Source: Silurus meridionalis (taxonomy: Eukaryota > Chordata > Actinopteri > Siluriformes > Siluridae). From it: a DNA stretch of 64,000 bases. Where the stretch lies: assembly GCF_014805685.1 (NCBI RefSeq), contig NC_060901.1, positions 26,375,905-26,439,904 of the forward strand, given 5' to 3'. The notes beneath the pieces were generated by a model. It did no database searches, had not been told where the DNA came from, and worked only from the letters and a program-made list of their open reading frames with translations. A program made the position numbers and the translations under genes. Within the stretch, counting starts at the first letter, position 1. Each line of letters begins with the position of its first letter. Shown piece after piece: positions 1 through 10,670 of the stretch.

Positions 1-1500
1 CAGTTTTCAAAATGGTGTCTGAAAGGAATTACCATAACGATCATCATGAAGCATTAGGAAATGCACAAATGGTAAAGGTTGCATTGGACATAAGCAAAGT
101 TATACTTACCTCACCTTGAATGTATTCAGCATTGGATTGTGGGGATCACATACATCAGCTTACATTTGCAAGCATTTCCCATTAGAGCAAGTGTTTGCTG
201 AGTCAAACAAATGATATGAATTAATGGTAAGCAAATTGAGACTAATGATGGACTGTCTACATTTTAACCCCATCACTGTGGGCACATGTGCTATTGACAA
301 CATGGGTGTCTTGTTAGTATGCAAAGGAATGATAGAGCTGTAGTGTAGGGAAACTGGGGTGGCCATGTTTGAAGGCAATATTAGCTGTGGGAAATTGGAG
401 TCCTGGTTAGATACCTATTTAGTAATGTTGCACACGATGCACTTTATGTGGCGAGGACAACTTACTTTAGTGCTTATCTCTGTGTTCTGTTATGTAGCTC
501 TATGGTTTTTTAATGTTGTTTTACTGCGTTAGCAATATATGGTTGAAATGACAAAAGCTTATTGACTCTCTAATGTGAAATCAAAACTCAAATGACGGTG
601 ACGTGAAAGGCTTGAGTGATTAATAGAAACGAATCAAAATTGTCATAAAGCAACCTTGATGTCTGATTAGTGCAGACTATTGAACCTTTGGGAAATTTTA
701 TCAGTTGCATTTTTTTTAAAAGTACTTAAATGTTATTGCTCTGTAGATTTCATAGGATGGGATTTTTATAAGTGACGACTGGAACTATAGGATTCTTTGT
801 GCTTCAAGTTCAGTTAGCAGATGAAGCCTTTGCTATAACTATTGGGATTGAACATCCTGACTGTGATAAAGTTGTGAATTAAAAGTGAGGCAAACAGTAA
901 CATACGTGCTTTTAAATTCCTCCATTGCACAAATTCCATAGGAGCATGAGGTGAAATCATCTTCAAAAACAGGTTCATCTCTGAGCTGTCTTGCTCTGTC
1001 ACAAAAAAGTGTTGGTTCAAAATTCACTAACCGGTCTGACCTGAATACTATGAAATAAAGGTGCCCTATAAGAAATGTAAAAGGAATGCAACAAAGTGAA
1101 AACATTTTTTTTATTAAAAAACAGACAAATCCAAAAGTGAAATCCAAAATAGGGTCAAAAACATGGAAAGTTCAGTCAATTTACCAACAGACAATATTTG
1201 AACAAATGAGATTAAAGCCAGGGACAGAAACAGTCTGGCAACAAAATATTAAGTATTATGATTTGGCAGTATTCAATATAAAATCATGTGAAAATGAAAG
1301 TACACCCTCTTTAAATTCTATACTTTTATGTATCAGGAAATTATACAAATCATCAAAAGAGCCTAAAAAGGGGTAAATACTGTACATTAATTAGATGAAT
1401 AACACTATTTATCACACTGTTATTATTATTTATTCTACAAACAAATAAAGCCAAAATGGAAAATTCTGCTTCCAAAAGGATTTAAGAGAAATAGCAGGCA
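1..1500. other. No gene recognised
   Basis: AT-rich sequence without a convincing coding exon. A short minus-strand open frame at 160-378 has a faint resemblance to the end of piggyBac-type transposases, but it is too short and weak to call. The finTRIM RING exon that should lie upstream of locus A is not found here. Confidence 0.5.
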
Positions 1501-1539
1501 AACGATGTTAATTAAATGCCCTTCATGAATTCATTGAAA

Positions 1540-1800
1540 AAAAGATCACACACAATGGCTGAAAAAGGACAGAAATAAAGTGTTGCAATGACCCTGTCAG
1601 AGTCCAAACCTCAATCCGACTGAAATGCCATGGCAGGACCTTTAGAGAGCTGTGCATAAACAAATGTCTGCAAACCTCAATGAACTGAAGCAACGGTGTA
1701 ATAGTGAATATTTAGCTAAAATTCCTTCACTAAGATGTGTGAAACTGATAAAATCATACAGAACACAATTTCTTCAAATTGTGGGTCGATGGAAACAGAT
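1540..1800 (+). mobile_element. Tc1-like transposase 3' fragment
   Basis: Broken reading frames give a Tc1-type C-terminal signature (SPNLNPTEMPWQDL, then after a frameshift AVHKQMSANLNELKQRC), the region around the last acidic residue of the DDE catalytic domain. Stops and shifts show it is dead. It ends about 40 bp before the surviving part of coiled-coil exon 2 of finTRIM A, so this insertion or a linked deletion probably removed the 5' half of that gene. Confidence 0.65.
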
Positions 1801-1998
1801 GGGTATGAAATGTTTGCCTATCATACAACTTACAAATGGAAAATCCAGGAGAAGCAAAAGAAGGTACAGGAGCTGAAACAGGCTGTGAACATTATAAAGG
1901 TGAGCAGTGAGCAGAGATTCTGCTAGAAACATACACAACGTGGACAATAATACATTTAAAGTCCCACTGACAGAGGCAATGAAACATATGACCTCTGA

Positions 1999-2000
<2 letters not shown>

Positions 2001-2060
<60 letters not shown>

Positions 2061-2069
2061 TGTGTGTGT
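2001..2069 (+). repeat. (TG)n tract at the exon 3 acceptor of finTRIM A
   Basis: About 35 TG units, with one interruption, run directly into the splice acceptor tcctaacag. The same arrangement recurs in the paralogs, so the repeat predates the duplications. Confidence 0.9.
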
Positions 2070-3399
2070 CCTAACAGCTCAGTGCACAGACAGCAGTAGA
2101 GGACAATGAGATAATCTTTACTGAGATGATCAGCGCCATGGAGAAAAAGCGCTCAGAGGTGACAGAGATGATCAGAGCTCAGGAGGAGGCTGAACTGAGT
2201 CATGTTCAACAACTCATGGAGCAACTGGAGCAGGAGCTCATTTATCTTCAGATGAAAGTCATTGAGTTGGAGCAGCTTTCAGACACAAATGACCACATTC
2301 ATTTCCTCCAGGTAACACACCCTTTACTTTTTTTGAATAGTCCTGAATAGGCTAAGACATGTGCCTCAACCGTCTCGGTCGTCACATCTCACAGAACCAG
2401 AAGCTCTCATGCACAGACCTGACAGAACTTTCAGTAACCTCACCTTAAACAATGCTACTACATGGGCCCTGGAGTCTGCCAGTCTGCTGTGAGTTGGGCA
2501 TGCCAAGCTGGAAATGTACTCAGAATGCCCACACAAATCCAGTGTGGCTTAGCCTATCCAGGGCTCACAGAAGTTTTAACAATTTGGACCACAAATTATT
2601 ACCAAAACATAAAATAATTTACATAAAAAAACAATAAAAACAACAATTTTCACAACTAAATTCTCTCCTAACAGAGTTTTTGGGAAAGTTCTGATGAGAA
2701 ACGTGTTTTTGCCGATTTTACAAAATTAGGAATCTTGTCCAAAAAATGAAACTGATAAAGTAATTCTTCTGTTAAATATCGACATTGAAATGATGGGATT
2801 TAGTTAACACATGCAGTTGATTTTTATTGTAAATGTATTTGGCTTTCTGTAGGTTTTAGAATCTGGACGACAGTCTCCCACAGATATCAGACCAGACTTT
2901 TCCACTTCCAGCATCGCTGTCCATCATCTTTTATTTGATGGAGTGAGGAATTCTCTCTCGGATCTGAAGAAGAGAGTCGAGGAATTCTGTGAGGAGGAAT
3001 TCAACACAATCCGTGCACAAGGTAAGAGGAGCTGTTCCTGCTGGAAAAAACACAATGATGGACGTCTTTACTCGCTCTGTAAAGTGTTCTTATTTTTAGC
3101 AATGTTCCTGTTTTCTTTTCTGCAGCCACTTTATACACCTGACCTTAAAACTGACTATCACTTTCAACTGATTCCATTTTCTTTTCATCATTTGCACAAT
3201 GTGACTTTTTTACTTTATTTTCATTTTTCTCTCCACAGCTGCAGCAGTTCCCATCATTTCACCAGCAGAACCACAGAGCAGAGAAGATTTTCTGAAATGT
3301 AAATACAAATACTTTTTTTTACTCAGATATAAAAAATTTAAAATAAATACTACAGAATAATTTCCAATCACTAAACATTGGTTTTTCTAATGCGCCATT

Positions 3400-3615
3400 T
3401 TCCATTTGATGTCCTGATGATTTACATAATTTAAAACACCACCATTACTTTGTCCATGATGATTAGAGTACTAAAAACGTGAAAATTATTCATTTATGAT
3501 ACATTTAGAACAGATAAAAATGTGCGATTAAGTTGTGATTAATCACGAGTTACTTCATGACAATCATGCGATTAATCGCATATAAATATTTGAATCGATT
3601 GACAGCACAAATAAA
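3400..3615. repeat. Dispersed repeat rich in 'attaatcgc' motifs
   Basis: Lies in intron 5 of finTRIM A. Contains tgcgattaa, gattaatcacg and gcgattaatcgcat palindromic motifs. A second copy in reverse orientation is at about 52390-52690 in cfap206 intron 5. Probably a nonautonomous DNA transposon; family not assigned. Confidence 0.5.
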
Positions 3616-4212
3616 TACATATTTAACTGCCCCTTCATTTATTCAGCCTGTACAATGTTTTTTCTTTTCAATTTTATTTTAGATTTTTGTCGTCTGACTC
3701 TCGATCCCAACACGGCACATCGTTCCCTCCGTCTGTGTGAAAAGAATAAAATGGTGACTCGCAGTGTAATCGAACAGCAGTGCAATGATCATCCAGAGAG
3801 ATTTGACTCCTGCCTTCAGGTGTTGAGTAAGGAGAGCCTGTGTGGACGCTGTTACTGGGAGATGGAATGGAGCAACGTAGTGGAAATTTCGATCTCATAT
3901 AAAGACATCAGCAGGAAAGGGGAGGGTGTGGCGTGTTGGTTTGGACACAACAATCGTTCCTGGAGTCTGCAGTGTTCTTATCCTTCTCTCACTTTCTATC
4001 ACAACAAGATGAAGACTGATCTCGGAGTTCCATCATCATCCAGAATAGGAGTGTATGTGGATCACAGTGCAGGAACTCTGTCCTTCTACAGCGTCTCTGA
4101 CACCATGAAGCTCCTCCACAGAGTCCAAACCACATTCACTCAGCCTCTATATGCTGGGTGTAGACTTTATAGTTTGTTTGGTTCTGTTGTGAGGTTGTGT
4201 GAGCTAAAATAA

Positions 4213-5220
4213 CTTGGCTAGTTCTTAATAAGATATTGCTACATAAGTACAATGGATCTGAATGCTGATTTAAACAAAAGGCTTTCAGTTTTTTTATATA
4301 TATATAAATGTTTTAAGATCATTCCAAAATTGTTTCACAAAAATTCTTACACTAGAGCGAAACTCAAGCGCTATCGCCTATAAATGTAGAAGATTAAGAT
4401 GAAGCAGTTGAGATTTAGTTCCAGGACACAGCAGCAGGATTCAACTCATTGACGGACACGATGAACCGAGCCTCTGCAACGGTTTACACTTTGGGCTGTT
4501 TTTAGGATGATACCATGCTACAGCTGACGCTAGTATCAATCGTATGATTTTATTACTTATTCTTTGTAAAAACTAATCTTCGAGAACACAAGGGTTGTTT
4601 GCCTCTTAGACATTATCATTCATTTCACGTCTTTAAGGAGGAAATGATTCCTTATAGTTCTTGCTATATGAGGTGTCAAAGAAAGTGTGCTAGAGGGCAA
4701 AACTTGGGAATTTTGGGAATCCTGGGAACGAGTGCTGTCCCAGCAGCTCTGGACTTTTTTGTAATAAATATGAGACAATATTTGTTTCAGCAAATTGTCA
4801 TTTCTTTACTCAACTACCAAAATGTAGTACGATTTCCATACCATTAATAACATTAGCAAGGACGTTTGTTGTGTTTGTTGTGTTAACAGGGGTGGGTAGA
4901 CTTTTAATATCTACGGTATATAAGACGTGGTTTTCTAAAGAATGCAGGTAAATAGACAAAAACTTCATCTTAGATAAATAATTCCGGACTGAGATGCCTG
5001 ATATATCCTATGCTAGCAATGCAGACCTTCTTCATACTGTCATTTAAATTTACACTGGTTTGATATTCAGACACTTAAATGACCAATCAGGTTCATGAAA
5101 TAACATTTTAGGATCAGACCTTTTTCTCAGTGATTCCTGAAATGTACAATGATGTATAAAGTAAACATCCCCACATTATTGTTCTGTGCCTAGAGGAAGA
5201 AAACGCCAACCACCAATTTG
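4213..5220. other. Intergenic spacer A-B, nothing recognised
   Basis: AT-rich, with only short open frames. No exon, RNA gene or named transposon was recognised. Confidence 0.4.
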
Positions 5221-5221
5221 A

Positions 5222-5423
5222 CAAATGCTTTGATATTTAATCACATTACAGCACATTACACTTTATAACTAAGAATCATTAGCTACATCTTCCTCCTTTG
5301 AAGCCCCACCCACTATCTCCTTTACATTATAAACACAGAAGCTCAAAGTTCATTCAGATAAAACACAAAGGGTTTTCGATTTTTGTCTCGATCTATTTTT
5401 CTCTTCTTGTGAATGTGGGGAAA
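5222..5423 (+). promoter_or_regulatory. Class I finTRIM upstream block (locus B)
   Basis: Contains CATCTTCCTCCTTT, a CCACCCACT box and AGCTCAAAGTTCATTCAG shortly before the ATG. The same ordered blocks precede finTRIM D (17788-17941) and G (33205-33357), so this is a shared proximal promoter/5'UTR. In this copy TATAAA is at 5328-5333. Promoter function is inferred from conservation among paralogs only. Confidence 0.5.
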
Positions 5424-6753
5424 ATGGCTGAGGCCAGCAATTCAGTAGATCAGCTTTCAGTGGACCAGGAGGATCAGAAGGGAGTCTACAGCTGTTCTCA
5501 GTGCAGAGACACTTTTACTCCAGGCCTGGTTTATGCACAAACAACATGCTGGCTGAAGTGGTGGAGAAAGTGAAGAAAACAGAAGTCCAAGATGCTTCTC
5601 ATGCTCTTTGTTATGCCAGACCTGGAGATGTGGAGTGTGATTTCTGCACCGGGAGAAAACACAAAGCCACAAGGTCCTGTCTGGTGTGTGTGGCTTCTCT
5701 TTGTGAAACTCATCTGAAACCTCATCTAGAAATTCCTGCTTTGAAAAAGCACACATTAACTGAAAAGTCCGTAAAGCTACAAGAGAAGATCTGCTCTGAA
5801 CATAACAAGCTGATTGAGATCTACTGCAGAACTGATCAAACCTGCATCTGTTATATGTGTATGATGGATAAACATAAAGGACATGACACTGTCACAGCCT
5901 CAGAAGAACAAGCTGAGAAACAGGTAAGAATGAAAATATCTCAAATGAATTCATCCTCATTGGTTTTCTCATCTAGAAAATCTTTATGAAAAAAAAAAAC
6001 ACTTTCAATGTTTCTCTGGTTAAGTTGTGTCTATTAGTAAAGATGGAAACAAATGTTAAAACAAACATGAGAAGCTGAAGTTGATCTTGAACTCCTCTGG
6101 ACTTCAGACTCTGGCAGGCACTCAAGTAGTCAAACCATAATCCAGTTTATTTACAGCTCAAGATTGTACTCTTTAACCCCACCTCATATCCATGGACCAA
6201 TGTTCAAAACACTGCTTCTAAAAATCTCTGATGGTTGACAGGGTTCATCCATGGTTATGGAGCTATCTAATCTTCTATCTGCTTGTAACTGGAGCTCACA
6301 GAATCATTCAGTTCCAGCTATAAGCATAAACCCCATGGTATAAAATCTACAAAACATTTACAGCCTGAAGCGCACATTTTATAACAATATAACAATGTCC
6401 ATGGTGTTCTTCAGAGTTCTTCGTGAAAAGGTCTAAGCTTTTTTTTTCAGTTGCACAAGGTCACATTTATTCCATATCTGGACTTAGCATGATGAGGATT
6501 TTCCAGTTGTTACACTATGAGGTGCATCAACACCATCACTCACACATTAATACATAAATGCACGTTCAATGGTTTTTCCTCAGAGTGTGTTAAAGGAGGA
6601 GCAGATGAAATCCCAGCAGAGAATCCAGGAGAAGCAGAAGATGGTGCAGGAGCTGAAACAGGCTGTGAACTCTATAAAGGTGAGCAGTGAGCAGAGACGG
6701 AGCTGCTCCTAGAAACATGGACAATATTGAGTCATTTAGACAAAAAATGGTAG

Positions 6754-6813
<60 letters not shown>
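6754..6813 (+). repeat. (TG)n tract at the exon 3 acceptor of finTRIM B
   Basis: Uninterrupted TG repeat abutting tcctaacag and coiled-coil exon 3. Confidence 0.9.
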
Positions 6814-6815
<2 letters not shown>

Positions 6816-7499
6816 TAACAGCTCAGAGCACAGACAGCAATGGAGGACAGTGAAAAGATCTTTACTGAGATGATCAGCTCCATGGAGAAAAAGCGCTCGG
6901 AGGTGATGGAGATGATCAGAGCTCAGGAGGAGGCTGAACTGAGTCAACCTGAACGACTTATTGAGCAACTGGAGCAGGAGATCACTGATCTTCAGAGGAG
7001 AGTCACTGAGATGGAGCAGCTTTCACACACACACGATCACATTCATTTCCTCCAGGTAACACACACTGTCTGATCTACAGAACCAGCTGTTCCTCACACA
7101 CTTTCTAAAACACCTCTCTAGTGTGTGTGGAGTTCAACTAATAATGTAGTGACAGAAGACTGATGGATGTTCATGAGGTTTAATTTGTTTTCTGTAGGTT
7201 TTAGATTCTGAATTCCAGTCTACTTCATTAGAAAGACCAGATTGTGACACATCCAGCATCACTGTCTCTCAACACTTCTCATTTGATGGAGTGAGGAATT
7301 CTCTCTCAGAGCTGAAAAAGAGACTCGACAAATTCTTTGAGTTAGAATTCAACAAAAACCCTCCACAAGGTAAGAAGAGCTGTTCATGCTGGAAGAACAC
7401 AGTGATGGAGGTCTTTACTCGCTCTGTGTTGCAGCCACTTTATTCACTTGACAATTTGAAATACAACCCTAATTTCAAATATTTGTTGGGATATCATGT

Positions 7500-8165
7500 A
7501 AAATGTTAATAAAAACATAAGAATGCAATGATTTGCAAATCGAATTAACCCGTATTTAATTCAAAATAAAACATAGAGAACATATCAGATGTTTAAGCTT
7601 GGGTATAAATAGTTTATCTTAGAGAGGAAGATTCTCTCAAAAGTAAAGATGGGCAGAGCTTCAGAAATCTGTGAAAGACTGTGTCTACAAATTGTGGAAC
7701 AATTTCACAATAATGTTCCTCAACATAAGATTGCAGTTGAATATCTCATCATTTACAGGACATAATATCAAAAGGTTCATCAAATCTGGAGAAATCTTTG
7801 TGCACAAGAAACAAGGACAAAAATCAGTATTGAATGATCATGATCTCCAGGCCCTCAGGCAGCAATGCATTTAATCATGGAATGGAAATCACTGCATGGG
7901 CTCATTATCATGTCCATAAATCATTGTCTGTGAACACAGTTTGCCGCGCATCCACAAATGCAGGTTAAATCTATATCACGCAAAGAAGAAGGTATGCGTG
8001 AACATGACCCAGAAACACCACCATCTTCTCTGGGCCAAAGCTCATTTGAAATATACTGAGCCAAAGTGGAAAACTGTTCTGTGATCAGACAAAGTACAAT
8101 TTTATTTTTCTATTTGTAAACCATGGACACTACGTCCTCCAGACTAATGAGGAGAGGGACCATCT
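7500..8165 (+). mobile_element. Tc1-like transposon fragment in finTRIM B intron 4
   Basis: Reading across frameshifts gives SLSVNTVCRASTNAG, then WAKAHLKYTEPKWKTVL followed by a broken WSD-like region, the order expected for a Tc1-type transposase. A fragment of the same family is at about 23160-23480. No intact transposase remains. Confidence 0.6.
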
Positions 8166-8267
8166 ATTGTTCTTTATTTCCATTTTTTTCTCTGCAGCTG
8201 CAGCAGATCAGATCATTTCACCACCAGAACCACAGAGCAGAGAGGATTTTCTGAAATGTATGTCTAA

Positions 8268-8280
8268 ACACACACACACA

Positions 8281-8321
<41 letters not shown>
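8268..8321 (+). repeat. (CA)n just after the exon 5 donor of finTRIM B
   Basis: CA repeat beginning about 10 bp after the donor of the 60-bp linker exon. A repeat at the same place occurs in C (15508-15549), F (29877-29955), G (35417-35464) and H (40524-40564). Confidence 0.9.
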
Positions 8322-8325
<4 letters not shown>

Positions 8326-8925
8326 TTCTTTAAATGAAACCCTACATTGTACACATTGTTTATCTATTTTGTTATTATTCTTTTAGACTTCTGTTATCTG
8401 ACTCTGGATCCCAACACAGCACATCAGAACCTCGTTCTGTCTGAGAAGAATAGAGCGGTGATGCGTAGTGAGGAAGAGCAGGGACACTCTGATCATCCAG
8501 AAAGATTTGACTACTGGTTTCAGGTGTTGTGTAAGGAGAGTGTGTGTGGACGCTGTTACTGGGAGGTGGAATGGAGCAGTGATGGTTTGGGTGGTATGTC
8601 CATATCAGTCTCATATAAAAACATCAGCAGGAAAGGACGAGATATTGAGCGTAGGTTTGGACGCAACAATCAGTCCTGGAGTCTGTGGTGTTCTTCTTCT
8701 CTCTGTTTCTATCACAACAACATTGAGACTGATCTCGGAGATCCAGCACCGTCCAGAATAGGAGTGTATGTGGATCACAGTGCAGGAACTCTGTCCTTCT
8801 ACGGTGTCTCTGACACCATGAAGCTCCTCCACAGAGTCCAAACCACATTCACTCAGCCTCTATATGCTGCGTTCGGGTTCTCCTTGCTTTATGGTTCTAC
8901 TGTGAGGTTGTGTGTTCCAGAATAA

Positions 8926-9990
8926 AGTGTGTAGTGTTTTATATAAAACTGTTGCTCAAACATCTGTCCATTATATAATCCATTATATAATTAAAAAATA
9001 TAATAATTTTATTATAATTAAAAGCAAAATGTTAGAAATTAACAGTCAGACAAGAAACAGATGAAATGTAAAAAGAAAATGATAAAATGAAATCTCATGA
9101 CTTCAGCATTGTAAAGTTCCATCTGTTTGTTTTATATTAATCACACAGTCATTAAATAACTAAAAAACTATAATAAATCCAAAACACAACATTTTATTCT
9201 TGTTAAAGTCACACTATATATAAATAATTGAAAACTTTGAAATAAATGGGATTTTCGTATTACAAAATAAAATAAAGTTTCTGAAATCTGAAGTCGTTTC
9301 TTCATCCCGAAATTTGAAGTGAAACACTGAACAGTATTTTAAATCCAGTAGAACACAGAGTAGATGACTGGTTAAGGCTGCTATGTTGTGTTTATCCCAT
9401 ATGCAGCACAATCCATCGAGCAGGTGGAGCAATTCATGGCACTAACTAAATTATCAGAGTGGGTCCAGTACCACCAGCCCACAATCCTTTAGTAATTCCT
9501 GCTTTGGAGTAGTGGAGTGTCAGGTTTTTCCCCCTTTTGCCTCTAGTGGCCGCTATTGCCCCACTTCCCCTGTTTTCCCACCTCATACACATTTTCATTA
9601 CCGTCTGTTTATAGTGCTACACAATGCAGCAGCTAATAACAGCAGCAGATAAGTTCCTAAAGGATCTGGTGACTGAAGATTGAAGTCCAAGCTCCATCAC
9701 CTGCTTACTCTTAAATCCTTCTTGTTATATGGCAGCAGCACAGTGCAGTTTATCTAAAACACAGGATTGAGGAAACAGAAAAATGTGTTCTCTTTCATTA
9801 TTGTTATTGCTCTGGTAATTGCTGCACGATAAAACTCCAAAATCATTTAACAGCACACTGCCTCCCTCTACTGTCCACTGAGAGAACTGCATGTCTCTAA
9901 TAAATACACATTTTACAAAACGATCATTATAATAAACCAAAACATACACATTTGTGATAAAACATCTACAGTGTCACATTACACTGGAAC
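8926..9990. other. Spacer B-C: duplicated 3' flank, then unassigned sequence
   Basis: The first 300 bp (motif cagacaagaaacagatgaaa) match the 3' flanks of C, G and H, so the duplication unit includes this flank. A stretch at 9510-9600 (cctctagtggccgctattg) resembles part of an LTR but was not assigned. Confidence 0.5.
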
Positions 9991-10670
9991 TTCTAAAAAC
10001 ATTGTTTTTGTCTGTCCACCTCCATTTTCTTCAAATCTGAGTCATTTCTCTTTCAGTAATCAGTACATACACACTTTCACTGTTTTTACTTTTGATGAAT
10101 TTTCTGTAACAGCAGTTCTGACTGTAGTGCAGGTTTATATTAATGCTTCCACTCTAATACCTTATCGTTTCTATAGTAACAGCTCATTCACAGGGACTTT
10201 AGATGTTCCATATAAACAGATTATAACAAGTGTTCAGTCACTGATATGGTGACATTTCCTTTATATTTGTAAAGTCTCCAGTGTAAGTGCTTTGAAACAG
10301 TCAGAAATAACGCTGTAACTTTACATTTCCAAACATTTTCAGTGTTTTTTTTTATAAAGATGTCACTATGAATAAACTGTATAATAGTAACAAATGTAAT
10401 TTATCAATGAGGATGAAGGATGTCAGGAGGCAAAAAGACCAGAAAATGTCAACTTTGCATTTCTAGAAATGAATCCCAGTAAGTGTAGATACATGGGTTA
10501 TAATTATGAAGTGAAAGGAGATGAAATAGTTAACAGGTGAGTTTTCATAACCTAACTGTGTTTCTGCTCCTCCTACTTCTCTCTCTAACACACACACTGA
10601 ACCAGGAAATAACTCGTCATTTCAGACAAACAAATCTGATCTCTATTTCTCAGTTTGTAAATGCAGGAAA
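9990..10670 (+). promoter_or_regulatory. Class II finTRIM upstream block (locus C)
   Basis: About 680 bp that closely match 37350-38029 upstream of finTRIM H, including ctgtccacctccattttct, a gtaacagctcattcacaggg segment, aacaggtgagttttc and the proximal tctctctctaacacacacac. A weaker copy precedes locus E (25005-25130). Likely a shared promoter with 5'UTR. The interferon-type palindrome seen before H is degenerate here. Confidence 0.5.

Larger units (their letters stand above)
1839..4212 (+). pseudogene. finTRIM A: 5'-truncated finTRIM without RING or B-boxes
   Basis: The downstream exons of a finTRIM gene are open: remnant of coiled-coil exon 2 (about 1839-1899, its first third lost), coiled-coil exon 3 (2078-2311, 78 codons), exon 4 (2853-3021), linker exon 5 (3239-3298) and PRY-SPRY exon 6 (3683-4212). 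PRY motif LDPNTAH, SPRY motifs YWEMEW and [16 protein letters not shown] are visible. No RING/B-box exon exists in the 1.8 kb upstream; a Tc1-like fragment sits there instead. Without RING it cannot be a normal E3 ligase. It could be a dead relic or, if a new 5' exon is used, a coiled-coil/SPRY decoy. Unlike most neighbours the stop region reads AATAAC, not AATAAA. Linker exon 5 is the 60-bp type shared with B and D. Confidence 0.75.
5424..8925 (+). pseudogene. finTRIM B: RING-deleted, frameshifted finTRIM with intact SPRY
   Basis: Exons: RING/B-box 5424-5923; coiled coil 6584-6679, 6822-7055 and 7198-7369; linker 8198-8257; PRY-SPRY 8387-8925. In exon 1 the frame jumps from SVDQ straight to EDQKGVYSC, so the segment holding the first six zinc ligands of the RING is gone. 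The break lies between gaccag/gatcag direct repeats, suggesting slippage. A further 1-base loss near 5522, in the stretch normally reading TPRPV, shifts the frame. B-boxes and all later exons remain open in the shifted frame. A SPRY protein could only arise from an internal start such as 5501 or from another 5' exon. Intron 4 holds a Tc1-like fragment. AATAAA at 8921-8926 overlaps the stop codon. Confidence 0.8.

Noticed and set aside
160..378. piggyBac-like transposase fragment on the minus strand
   Set aside because: Only a short LSIAHVPTV-like stretch is suggestive; no supporting domain or termini.
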